This document shows positions 10,951 through 20,615 of a stretch of DNA of 64,000 bases, piece by piece. Each line of letters opens with the position of its first letter. Positions within the stretch are counted from its first letter, which is position 1. The notes under the pieces were generated by a model. It was not told where the DNA came from. It saw nothing but the letters and a program-made list of their open reading frames with translations, and ran no database searches. The DNA lies in the NCBI GenBank assembly GCA_905160935.1, contig CAJHZI010000705.1:2277001-2341000 (forward strand). Reading direction: 5' to 3'. This DNA is from Enchytraeus crypticus (Eukaryota; Annelida; Clitellata; Enchytraeida; Enchytraeidae). The translations under genes and the position numbers were made by a program.

Positions 10951-12137
10951 TCTATATACCATTATTCTTAGGGGATTCAGCTTCTGAATAGGTGGGCCCC
11001 CTATGCCTTTCTCAGCGTCGACTAACATTTACCAAGCAGGGGCGTCCTTCCCTGAGAAAACATTCCTGTTTACCCATAAACAGTTAGTTAGTTAAAGTTA
11101 GTTTCGTTAAACTAACAGATTCAAAATTAATAAGAACGTTATCATTTATATTTTGAGGAAATAACTGTACAATCGTTGCATGAAAGACGATCATAGAAAA
11201 TAGTCAAACTCTTTCTAAGCGACGGACGACAGTAAGAGGAGCCGTTTAATCGACGAGGAGGTTATAACTCGCGCACAACGGATATCGATTCAAGACCTCA
11301 GCTTCACGAAAATTACCTGGGAACAAATCGATGATAACGGTAGATAATAGAGCAATTTGTCGATCAACGAGAAACTCTTTCATTCGAGAAATATTACTTG
11401 TTTTATTGTTTGAAAGAGAATAGCCTTCCTTTGATTAATTATTAAGCTAATCCAGGTATTCCAGCTGCATGCATCTAGAAAAGGCATGTTAAATTTAACG
11501 CCAGATCCCATTTGATGCATAATATATAGTAAAGCTACATGCATCTAAGTAAACTTAAACTTTTAAAACTTAACTATGCACATCTAACCTTATCTTTGGC
11601 ACGTTAAGGTAAGCTAAATTCGGATCAGATGTCAATAGTCTAACTTATGCAGGAAATATCCCCTGCCTCTGTTTGAGATTGTACTAAGTTTTTTGCTAAA
11701 TTGCATAAAGTAATAACAATAAAAATTAAAGATTTTGAATAACAGCCCTTAGACCTACCATTTCAATTCACAATTGAACTGAACTAAGAAATATAATGTC
11801 ACACGAAGCACATCATAAAAGGAGGGCCATATAGGAAACCAATCCCGGACAGTTTTAACTAGACATGGTACATACTTAACCACTATGCCATACGGTAAAG
11901 CATGGCGCACTCTCTTAAACCCATCCAATACAAGCAATTCTTATATAACAGCGAGCTCATGGTATCTATGAAAACAGTCATGCAATACGTTAAATGCTTT
12001 CCATGGGCGACAAGTGAATATCAGGTTCTGAGGGGTAAAGTTTTTTCCACCAGTACACGACTGAAGATTTTACATGGTGCACTGTAATTTGCTATAAAGT
12101 TACTGTACCATTTTAATGTCAGATTTGTGCTTTTTCC
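10951..12137. other. Intergenic, no gene recognised
   Basis: AT-rich. Short open frames at 11755-12087 on both strands show no family motif. Confidence 0.45.
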
Positions 12138-12212
12138 TGGGCTCGCCTATCACTGGCATCACGTTCGAGTGAAGAAACTGACGTTAACATTAGCTTTACA
12201 AGCTTTTTTGAA
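12138..12212 (+). mobile_element. SINE family A, 3' part
   Basis: Carries GGGCTCGCCTATCACTGGCA, GAAACTGACGTTAACATTAG and CTTTACAAGC. The tRNA-like head is missing. Confidence 0.72.
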
Positions 12213-12394
12213 ATTCACTGTAATTTTATGAATTATTCCTAATTATGAATAACTAAATTATATTTAATCTAACTTAGCAGCGATTAATCGCGATATATGC
12301 ATTGGACAATGGGTTTAAACTGTATCTTTCATCCTCTTTTATCTTGGCATATGCAGTCGCTTCCAATTTCTGGGATACCGTTCGTATTTTCAAA

Positions 12395-12465
12395 TTCCCT
12401 CGAGTGGTCCCTGACATCGCGTTCAGATGATGAACCAGACGTTAAACCCCCATTGACTGATCAGC
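12395..12465 (+). mobile_element. SINE family D, 3' part
   Basis: Has CCCTGACATCGCGTTCAGAT, a GATGAACCAGACGTTAAA core and then CCCCCATTGACTGA. The core is shared with other family D copies at 38.5, 53.2 and 60.0 kb. Here the tail resembles (TTGA)n rather than (ATT)n. Confidence 0.55.
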
Positions 12466-13075
12466 AGATTATATATCATCCATATCAATTGATGGTAAGT
12501 TAATTACTAATACGTAGTGCTCTAATGGTATTAGCATCATAAAATTGACTCGCCAGTCAAGTTAAATCTGTCATAAGCTTGAAATAGTCTTTATGACGGT
12601 AGCTTGAGTCTTAAAAATATATTCGTATTTCTGAAACAGACTACAGCCTACCTACATTATCAATTGATAATGTGTCTAAAATTCTTGCTTTAACATCACT
12701 TTGCCATTTAATGAATTTGGCATAAATTTAAACATCAGTCCGATTTGAGTGGGAGTAATATCCCGCCAGCAATCCCTAATCCACTTCGGATCCCTCCAGT
12801 GATCCGTCTCTATCCAATAACGCGAAATAGCTGTCCTGTGGAAGCGGTTCCGCTAAAGCCCTGGGGAATGATTCCCGCACGAAATATCTCCAGACTGCTG
12901 CCCGTTTATACAACCGCACAAACAAAAACCTTATCACTAAATTAATTACATCCTTCCATTATCGCTAATGACTTACGTCAAGATCAAAGAAGATTAAATA
13001 TTAGAATTCGAAAATGTCCTGAAATTTCATAGTTTCTAAGTATATATAAACAGCGTAGACTTGTAATGAATTACT
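12466..13075. other. Non-coding, with a GC-richer block at 12740-12930
   Basis: The block at 12740-12930 is clearly richer in GC than its surroundings and open over about 65 codons on the plus strand, but no motif is recognised on either strand. It may be the remnant of an unclassified mobile element. Confidence 0.35.
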
Positions 13076-13079
13076 CTCG

Positions 13080-13340
13080 CTCTTTTGAAAATAATGGACG
13101 GCATGAGCATTACTGCATTAAAGTTTGGAAAGCCACGTAACATCAAGAAGACGAAAGTGATGAGAGTGACTAGAAAAGAAGGAGGAGTCATTACGAAGTG
13201 GGTACGAAGTACCTTTCTAACTTCGTACCATACTTTGTAGTACGGTACGAAGTTAGAAAGGAAAGAGAGCTTCAAGAAATTAGGGCGCATGATAACAGAA
13301 GATGGAGACGTGAAATAGAAATGAATGTTGAATTGCACAA
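13080..13340 (+). mobile_element. GA-LINE reverse-transcriptase fragment
   Basis: The plus strand reads degraded KKTKVMRVTRKEG, then GTKLERKESFKKLGRMI and TEDGDVK before a stop. This corresponds to the segment just after the RT active site in the better-preserved copy at 16.3-17.5 kb. It is interrupted by a local inverted duplication at 13213-13260. A piece at 13690-13785 (RPRHGMLDDL, then KKTEDR) is probably the same insertion, later split by the SINE at 13478-13618. Confidence 0.78.
13213..13260. repeat. 17-bp perfect inverted repeat inside the LINE
   Basis: CTTTCTAACTTCGTACC at 13213-13229 and its exact reverse complement at 13244-13260 are separated by 14 bp. The right arm is normal LINE coding sequence (the GTKLER codons). 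The left arm is an extra, inverted copy, so this is a templated fold-back duplication. Confidence 0.9.
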
Positions 13341-13477
13341 GTAAAGCAGGTCTACAGTATAGTAACGCACTTTCTAATTATCAAAACAAACGCCATTATT
13401 TGTGTAAATGCTGCAGGACATGGTATGGTATCTTAGTTGTATCGAAGTATTATATTTGCTGCCAGTTTAATCGTGTA

Positions 13478-13618
13478 AAGCTTAAAAAACCTTATGTTAA
13501 CGTCAGTTTCCTCACTCGTTTCCTCAAAGCGCTGTCAGTGACGGGCGAGCCCAGTATTTTAACTCCGCACATACTGATCCGCGGTCAAGTATCTTACCGA
13601 CATCGCCATTAGTTCCAG
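13478..13618 (-). mobile_element. tRNA-derived SINE, family A
   Basis: In minus sense: CTGGAACTAATGGCGATGTC head, CCGCGGATCAGTATGTGCGG, degenerate B box, CTCGCCCGTCACTGACAGCG body and a GAGGAAACTGACGTTAACAT tail. It appears inserted within a LINE copy whose pieces flank it. Confidence 0.85.
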
Positions 13619-13789
13619 CAGTGGCTATGTTTATAGCCAGAACCAGCGCCAGTGTGTATAGCTTCACTTAATTATGAATTTGCTTGCCGATCATCCATGA
13701 AGACCAAGACATGGGATGTTGGATGATCTGATAACAAAGTCATATATAGCGAAAAAGAAAACTGAGGATAGAATCGCTGGAATAGTTCC

Positions 13790-14035
13790 TTTATTAAAAA
13801 TTCATTCTTTATTGATTCGTTTTCTAATTGAGTACTAATTCATTGTATATATGACTGATTTGACAGAATTAGGCTACTACTTAACTTACTGAGATTGATT
13901 TGTTGATTTAACCTATTGATCGAATGTGAGACAGATTGATTTGCAATACTTCTCAACCTTTCCAACAACGATATATATTCACAAAAACAGTCAGTTTTAC
14001 TGTTATTACTTTTATTAATTTAATTATTAATATTA

Positions 14036-14069
<34 letters not shown>

Positions 14070-15164
14070 GCTGTTATTAATTTCAAGAGTGGATTGTGAG
14101 TTGAACTCGGAAACAAATCATCTAGATTCAAAAATCACAGCAATATACTAAAATTGAATAAATTCCTAAGCCCCTGGAAGATAAAGCATTCGTAGAATTT
14201 GTAAATTTGGGTCGATTTAGATGACAACAAATTGATTAATCATGGAAAGCACAATAGCGAATCGTAAACGGGACCTGTAAAGCAGTCTCGAAGACAAGTA
14301 ACAGAGAAGAGAGAACCATGATCATTTATTTGTAACGGAATCAAAATTTACGCTTTAAAGCGTATAAAACGAGAGATATTGCAAGCAATACGGCGGTCGG
14401 AAAGAGCATTGAATTCTATCTAGCTAACTACCGGAAACACGGAAACATAGTAACACAGTAACATAGGAACTTAGAACAATTGGAGATAAACATAAATAAT
14501 GAAAGTAGTATTAAACTATAAAGAGCAAAAGATTGCGCACTAACTAAAGCAGAAACTAAAGATTTGTAAAACAAAAATGCATTACAATTTAAAGTGAATT
14601 CAAATAATAATACAGACTAATATTAGTAGAGACCACCTGAACTATCAGAGATTCTACTGATTTAAAGATATTGTACAAATGTGAACATACATGTAGACAT
14701 AGACTAATCGTAACAATAGAATAGAAATAGATAATCGTAACGTTAAGGCCATGATCTATAAAAGAGGTAGAATTATTTAGAGTTCCAATCGATCAATAGC
14801 CGCGGAACTTAGCTTATGGATGTAGTCGGTGAATTACGTGTTTAAAGCAATTCGGCACGTGCTCTAGTGATATTGCGCTCAGAAATGATGACATGTTTGA
14901 CTGGAGGCGTAAACTTTCACAGGCAACCGAACGTCATGTTATCGTAAAAATAATTCTTCTTTAGTAATTTCATCCGTCAGTCAGTTCTGAAGCATAACCT
15001 GGGCAGGAAGCCTTGAATGTGCGAACAGCTAAGTTTTTCCAACATGTCCAAAATTTTATTTGTATTTTCTGTTGTATTTTATATAATACAAAATTGTACT
15101 TTCCAACATGCCCAACACGTAAACCTCCATTCCACTAGTACCCTCCCTCGGACTGACTTTCCGG
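13790..15164. other. Intergenic, no gene recognised
   Basis: Contains a (TTA)n microsatellite at about 14033-14070. Otherwise unique-looking AT-rich DNA. Confidence 0.5.
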
Positions 15165-15300
15165 ATTTTGGCTTGGATCATTTTTGGACCCCACACTCTG
15201 CTCATCAAATTAGATTTGGTAACATAGTGCTCAATGTTGTCATATACAACAATAGCACTCTAATTCTGTTGCTTTTGTTGTTGTTGCTGTTTTGTTGTAG
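15165..15300 (+). mobile_element. CR1-like LINE 3' end with (TTG)n tail
   Basis: Decayed copy of a 3' end seen better preserved at 60.65 kb and, reversed, at 45.56 kb. It reads TTTTTGGACC, then GTGCTCAATGTTGTCAT, AGCACTCTAATT and a tail of TTG repeats at 15278-15298. Confidence 0.78.
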
Positions 15301-15484
15301 TCGGGGTAGTAGGCCTATATCGAAATATTTTTGAAATTCATAAAATATAATTCAGATAAATTTTTGTCGTTATTCAATATGAAGGTAGACAGCCCAGTTA
15401 TTGCAATAAGATCATTCATTCGATCTAAAATTTCATGATTTGCAAGAGTATGCCATCCCGTTAGTACACTATTAGAATTATATT

Positions 15485-15830
15485 CTTTCTCTTAGTGCAC
15501 TGCCTATGGGCAGGTCCATGGCATATAACTCCTCCACATATTTATATCCTCTGCCTTTCAGTTCATCTCAACATAATTATGAAATAATATCAAATCATCC
15601 GACATCTCAAGTCTCGGTCATTACCGAGACTCGAGATGTCCTTTTTTCCTTCCATTCTACCTTAAATTACCTCTTTCAGCAAATCAATCGCTCTCAGTGC
15701 CTGATCCATCCAGTTATTTGCTATAGTCATATGATATCTATCTATTACGTATATATTTCAGCCCCACTTAGCACGTTTAAGTTCGTAATTCTGTCAATTA
15801 TTTTAATCTTCTCCATTTTATCTATTTTAG
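15485..15830 (-). mobile_element. GA-LINE 3' region with inverted duplication
   Basis: Starts with a short TTCTTTCTC remnant of the tail, then TTAGTGCACTGC and the antisense LINE end. Continues as antisense LINE through CCTTCCATTCTACCTT, equivalent to the EGRMEGK coding region, and fades toward 15830. It contains the fold-back at 15601-15640. Confidence 0.72.
15601..15640. repeat. 18-bp hairpin with 4-nt loop inside the LINE
   Basis: GACATCTCAAGTCTCGGT and ACCGAGACTCGAGATGTC pair at 17 of 18 positions around a CATT loop. Compared with the LINE copy at 16.45 kb, the left arm is LINE-like and the right arm replaces the expected CCTGCCCCTGCCT segment. It is therefore a second snap-back duplication. 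Confidence 0.88.
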
Positions 15831-15865
15831 TTAACCCAATAGAATTATATTCTATATTGGGTTAA

Positions 15866-16166
15866 ATAAAACAGGAAGAAATAGAGGCAGAGGCAGGCCG
15901 CCATAGGTCTAAATTTTGACCCGCTTGCCTTATATCTTGGACTTCCACTGTTTTGAAACAGTGGAAGTCCAAGAGAGAGAGAGGAACCGGACGTTAAATT
16001 CTTATTGATTGATTGATTGATTGATATTACGAACGTTATATGATTTAAAGATCCACTTATATGTGGACATGAGGAAGAAATCAGAAGACAGAGAAAGAGA
16101 GAGAAGAGGCGTCATATACCACGGACCTGCCAGTAGGCAGTACACTAAGAGAGAGAGAGAGAGAGA
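15866..16166 (+). mobile_element. GA-LINE 3' region with (GA)n tail, interrupted by a nested insertion
   Basis: The LINE starts with AGAGGCAGAGGCAGGCCG, is interrupted at about 15908-16026, and resumes with GATTTAAAGATCCACTTATA and the EDR...P-TCQ end before a GA tail at 16149-16166. The flanks ATTCTATATTGGGTTA (15849-15864) and ATTCTATTGGGTTA (from 16168) look like an imperfect target-site duplication. Confidence 0.75.
15908..16026 (+). mobile_element. Nested SINE-like insertion with (TTGA)n tail and perfect palindrome
   Basis: Interrupts the surrounding LINE. It ends in GGAACCGGACGTTAAATTC followed by TTGATTGATTGATTGAT, matching the SINE D core and a simple-repeat tail. Inside it, 19-bp arms TCTTGGACTTCCACTGTTT (15935-15953) and its exact reverse complement (15956-15974) are separated by only 2 nt. 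Confidence 0.6.
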
Positions 16167-16326
16167 GTATTCTATTGGGTTAGCTTAATTATTCAAAAGA
16201 CTATGATGGAGATCTAAAACTCAATCCCCTGACCCTCGGCTTATCAGGCAAGTGTGTTATCAACATGACGTTAGAGATGAACATGGCTGACTTTCAGCCA
16301 ATATTTTAAAAACACTACTTCGTTAT

Positions 16327-17460
16327 CTCTCTCTCTCTCTCTCTCTCTCTTAGTGCACTGCCTACTGACAGGTCCATGGTACATAACGCCTCCACTCTTC
16401 TCTGTCTTCCGCCTTCCTCTTCATTTCCACATATGAGTGGGTCTTTAAATCATCTAACATACCTAATCTCGGCCTGCCCCTGCCTCTTTTTCCTTCCATT
16501 CTACCTTCTAGGACCTCTTTTAAGAGACCTTCCCCCCTTAGAATGTGTCCTATCCATATCTTCTTCCTATTTCTTAATACATTTATCAACTGTCTATCTG
16601 TGCCAACTCTCTCCAGGACTTCCTCATTTGTAACCTTTTGAGTCCAGCTAATCCTCTCCATTCTTCTCCAAATCCACATTTCCAATGCCTCCAGTTTCCT
16701 AATATCTTCCCTTAAGGTCCATGTTTCACATCCATACAATAGCGTGGTCCAAACCAAAGTTTTCACTATCTTTATCTTTGTGTCTTTCTTTAGACTTTTT
16801 GTTAATAGTTCTTTTCTACTACCAACGGCCGCTTTTGCTTGTGCAATCCTACTGCATATTTCTGTCTCACATTTCCCATCATCGGTTATCAACTGTGATC
16901 AAATATGACCCAAATATTTGAAACTCCTTACCTGTTCCAATTTCGTACCATTTATTGTGATATTAACTTCACCTTTATTATTGGACACTCTCATAACCTT
17001 GGTCTTTTTTATATTAATCTTCATGCCATATCTTAGGGCCGTATCATTCAGCCTATCCATTATCTTCTGCAATCCAATCTCGCTGCCCGCTACCATTCCG
17101 TGGTCATCTGCAAATCGTACATCTTGTAACAAATTCCCTCCTACTTTTATTCCTTCTTCCAAGTCTTCCATGGCTTCCTCCATCATTGCCTCAGCGGAAA
17201 TGTTAAACAGCAACGGCGAAATGCTACAACCTTGTCTTACTCTACGTCCTATTTCACCTTCTTCAGAGTATTCTTGTTGGATTTTGATTACTGCTCTTTG
17301 ATTCATGTACAAGTTCAAAATTATATTGCTTAATTATATTATTTATATTATATTTATTATAATACTTCGTTATATCCTTTGCAAAATCGATGAAACTGTT
17401 GATGCTTCCACCGTCTAGTCTGTGAATTGTAACAAGTTTAGATTCATCAACACTCAAGAT
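16327..17460 (-). mobile_element. GA-LINE, best-preserved copy (C-terminal half of the RT protein)
   Basis: In element sense the protein has a FIDFAK remnant, a region replaced by AT-rich sequence, then NLYMNQ and RQGCSISPLLFNI. The FADD box (reverse-transcriptase catalytic YXDD equivalent) follows, then KINIKKTKVM, FKYLGHI, LLYGCETWTL, MWIWRRMERISWTQ and GRGRPRLGMLDDLK, ending PWTCQ and TAG at 16362-16364. The two main open frames (16899-17318 and 16362-16892) are in register. They are separated by a 12-bp insertion that brings a TGA between FKYLGHI and ITDDGK. The (GA)n tail is at 16327-16350. The order fits RTE-like non-LTR elements, but the clade is inferred from memory of motifs. No endonuclease domain is present. 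Confidence 0.88.
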
Positions 17461-17688
17461 TCGATAATTAATTAATCACTGGTGAGAAATGGGCGTTAAC
17501 CTGCCACCCTAATTAATTAATTATGTGAGTTTACAAATTACAAAGTGGCGTGCGTTTACTAATTCTAAATTTGTCGCTTGTAACGCACTCTCCAGATTCC
17601 GATAATGCAAACTGACGCCGATCAAGTGACTACTGATCAAGTGATCTACATGGTAAAATGGGAACGTAGTTCATAGGCCCCTATACAT

Positions 17689-18063
17689 ATGTTATTGTCA
17701 ACTATTCTAACAAACAGTTTGAAAGAAATTCACCGGGATAATGATTGTAAAAGCTTGGATGTGGACCACGCTTCTGGAAGGTTGTTAAACAAGAAAGAGG
17801 ATATTCAGAAACTTTCTGTAAAGGCTCGAAATGTGGCTACGGAGAAGGACGGGGAAGATCAAAAGAAAGGGGCTCAACAAGAATCGAGGAAAGAAAGTTT
17901 AAGGAAGATCGAGACTTGGCATGATGGACGATCTGATAACTAATTAGTATGTTGTTATGACGAAGAAAGCAGTAGATAGAGAGATGTGAAGCAGTCATGG
18001 ACCTGCCAATAGACAGTACACGCATAGACAGAGTGAGAGAGAGTGAGAGAGAGGGAGAGAGAC
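17689..18063 (+). mobile_element. GA-LINE C-terminal fragment, frame-scrambled
   Basis: An 84-codon open frame here is a wrong-frame reading of the LINE. In the right frames one sees the degraded WTTLL and REDIRKL region, then SRLGMMDDL, and finally TGGACCTGCCAATAGACAGT at the element end. A GA-rich tail runs at about 18028-18063. Confidence 0.75.
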
Positions 18064-18689
18064 TATCAACCCGTAGTAATATCTGTAGTGTCCTATGTAT
18101 TATCGGGTATCGAATTTATAGGCTAGATCCATGCATTGATGCTGAATGGCCGAATTGCTATTTATTTATTTAGCATATTTGCCTCATAAACCGGGTAGAG
18201 GGTTAAATTTGAATATATTTCATTACAATTGTGAATCAGTGATACCAAACATTTAACTATTAACTTTTTATTATTATAATAAATTATAAAGGTAACTGTA
18301 AATTATAAAGGTAATTATACAGGTGGTTATAATTGTGAATTATTAAGGTAATTAGGTAAAGGATTTGCGTACACCAATAATAACAATATCATACATGTAG
18401 ATGATTTTAATTAATTACTCGAACCAAAAAAGGCTATGTCAAAACGCTTTTAAGATACTAAAACGCTTCATATAACTAACTTCGGCTCTATTTTAACTAA
18501 ATCCAGGGCCTAAACTAGCGTGGACCCCAAAAATTAATGCATAGCTCCAAACCATCCATCTGCCATATTCAGCACTTCAGCTCCTTATTTTAAAGTCGTA
18601 TCGTTGATTGATTGGATTGCATAATGTTGTTGGGGAGTCATTGCAGATGACAGTTAGGCTGTATCTAGCATAAGACGTCAGTAGGCACG
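18064..18689. other. AT-rich, no gene recognised
   Basis: Includes a short duplication AAATTATAAAGGTAA at about 18284-18313. Nothing else is recognised. Confidence 0.45.
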
Positions 18690-18815
18690 AGCTGAGGAAG
18701 ACTTGGGGAACTCTCAGTATGTGCGAGGTTCAAATCCTAGGCTCACCCGTCACTGTCATCGCTTTCGAGTGAGGAAACTGACGTTAATCTTAGCTTTACC
18801 AGCTTTAACTCTCCT
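18690..18815 (+). mobile_element. tRNA-derived SINE, family A
   Basis: CTCAGTATGTGCGAGGTTCA head, AGGTTCAAATCC B box, CACCCGTCACTGTCATCGC body, GAGGAAACTGACGTTAATCT core and CTTTACCAGC tail. Confidence 0.85.
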
Positions 18816-19023
18816 CAAAAGTCAGGTTTTCGTCTGCTGAAGAGTATGCGACAATGAATGTGGGTGCATCCCCCTAATTGTGTGTATTTAAAATGTCAGT
18901 GTCGTGGGTTACTGTGCGAACCAAAACAACAGCAACAACAACAACGTATTAAGCTATCTCGTATGGAGAGCGTGAAATCGTCTTGTGATCTTAACGCTAA
19001 TTTAAGAAGGATGTCTGACATTT

Positions 19024-19139
19024 CAAAGATCCGCTCTTATGTGGGTGGACCTGATGAGGAAAACCGAAGATAGAGAAATGTGGAGGCGGTATATACCTTG
19101 GACATGCTAGTAGGAGGTGCAACTGAGAAAATAGAGAGC

Positions 19140-19183
<44 letters not shown>
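19024..19183 (+). mobile_element. GA-LINE 3' end with GA tail and 11-bp target-site duplication
   Basis: 5'-truncated copy starting near CAAAGATCCGCTCTTATGTG, then the decayed end TTGGACATGCTAGTAGGAGG and a long GA tail from about 19136. The 11-bp GTCTGACATTT at 19013-19023 recurs at 19184-19194 directly after the tail. Confidence 0.82.
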
Positions 19184-19194
19184 GTCTGACATTT

Positions 19195-20040
19195 AAGAAG
19201 CGTTCATGAAGCTAATATATTATCAATTTATCGTACATTAAAAATTTAGCAATCTCTCTCCCTCCCTTCTTAATATTCTGACAAATTGCAGATCCGAGGT
19301 AAATATTCCTAATCACACCTTAATAGGTAAATGAATAAATGCAGAAGAAAATAAAGAATAAGGACACAAAGATCACAGTCTGCAAAGAATATCTAGAAAT
19401 ATATGGCAAAGACTTATAAACATTAATACTGAATTGGATATGCTTTCTTTAAGCTAATGAACGAGACAAAAAATTTCTAATCTTAAATTATTTATAGTTA
19501 GAAAAGATTACTGACTTCTATTCAATTATTTCAATAGAAATTAAACAAATAAAATTCTTACATCTGGAATTAAAATTAAACTTTACACATTTGCCCAGCT
19601 ATATTCGTTTACAGTTGGTTTACTCATTTTGCTCAAGTCCGCTTACGCTAGCAGACAGAGATTATACCAGAACAACTGGCATGACTTGAAGCACTTGAGA
19701 CAATTGATCAACAAATTGTCACTCTAAATGCACTAAAGTTTATGTATTTCTAAGTAGCATCGACTCAGCTAATACATTTGCTCTTAAATTTAAACACAAG
19801 CCTGAATGGAACTACTAGATATATGTAGATATCGGAAAAAGCCTGCAGGTACAGCACTAAATATAAAAATATAAAAAAATTATGTGGATCACTTATGTTA
19901 ACTAAATAGGACCATTGGTAGTTTTATAGAGTAAGTATAATAGTGTTCATTTGATGATTGGGTAGTAACTATTAACTATTGCTGATGTAAAGAAGTATTT
20001 AAAGCCATTAATTATTTTACTTTCCCAGTGTAGTGTCCCG
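19195..20040. other. AT-rich, no gene recognised
   Basis: No motif or repeat identified. Confidence 0.45.
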
Positions 20041-20235
20041 GTTGCTTGAAGACTAGACCAACGTCAGAAAGGACCTACAGCTGGTGAGCGCCTATGTTTC
20101 AGAATTGCTACAAAAAGTTCAACGAATGAAATGGTATGGACATATTGTAATTGTTTGGGACAGAGAGGATTGGAGAAGGTCTACTCGCAACTGACCCTGG
20201 GTAAACTGGGATTCTAGAGAAGATGATTTTGATTA
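20041..20235 (+). mobile_element. LINE fragment, third C-terminal family
   Basis: From about 20095 the plus strand reads a decayed C-terminal tail (RMKWYGHIV, then DREDWRRSTRN and a stop) followed by CTGGGTAAACTGGGATTCTA. This resembles the carboxy end of a further RTE-type LINE distinct from the PWTCQ and EKRY families. The upstream 20030-20090 resembles the head of family B, so the two are fused or adjacent. Confidence 0.55.
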
Positions 20236-20398
20236 ATTATTGGAATAATTAATGTAATAGCTTATATGAACTAAATATGGCAATTGGTATATTTTGTAAT
20301 GATAGTGCTTTTGATGATTGAATAAATATGACCTATTGTTGGTGTAAAGAAGAATTTAAAATCAATATCTAGAATCTTGAATGTTCTACCAAAGCTTA

Positions 20399-20615
20399 CC
20401 CCATCATAGTTACAGATATATAATTTTTTCCCCATCATAGTTACAGATATATAATTTTTTCCCCATCATAGTTACAGATATATAATTTTTTCCCCATCAT
20501 AGTTACAGATATATAATTTTTTCCCCATCATAGTTACAGATATATAATTTTTTCCCCATCATAGTTACAGATATATAATTTTTTCCCCATCATAGTTACA
20601 GATATATAATTTTTT
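20399..20615. repeat. 31-bp minisatellite, seven identical copies
   Basis: Seven head-to-tail 31-bp units (CCCCATCATAGTTACAG, then ATATATAATTTTTT) with no differences as read, so the expansion is very recent. Copy number is likely to vary between individuals or assemblies. Confidence 0.97.

Noticed and set aside
16376-17301. Plus-strand open frames opposite the GA-LINE
   Set aside because: Antisense shadows of the reverse-transcriptase frames; peptides lack motifs.
17689-17943. 84-codon open frame with charged C-terminal part
   Set aside because: It is a wrong-frame reading of a decayed GA-LINE; other frames give the expected LINE motifs.
20399-20615. CRISPR-like repeat of 31 bp
   Set aside because: No spacers between units; simple tandem duplication in animal DNA.
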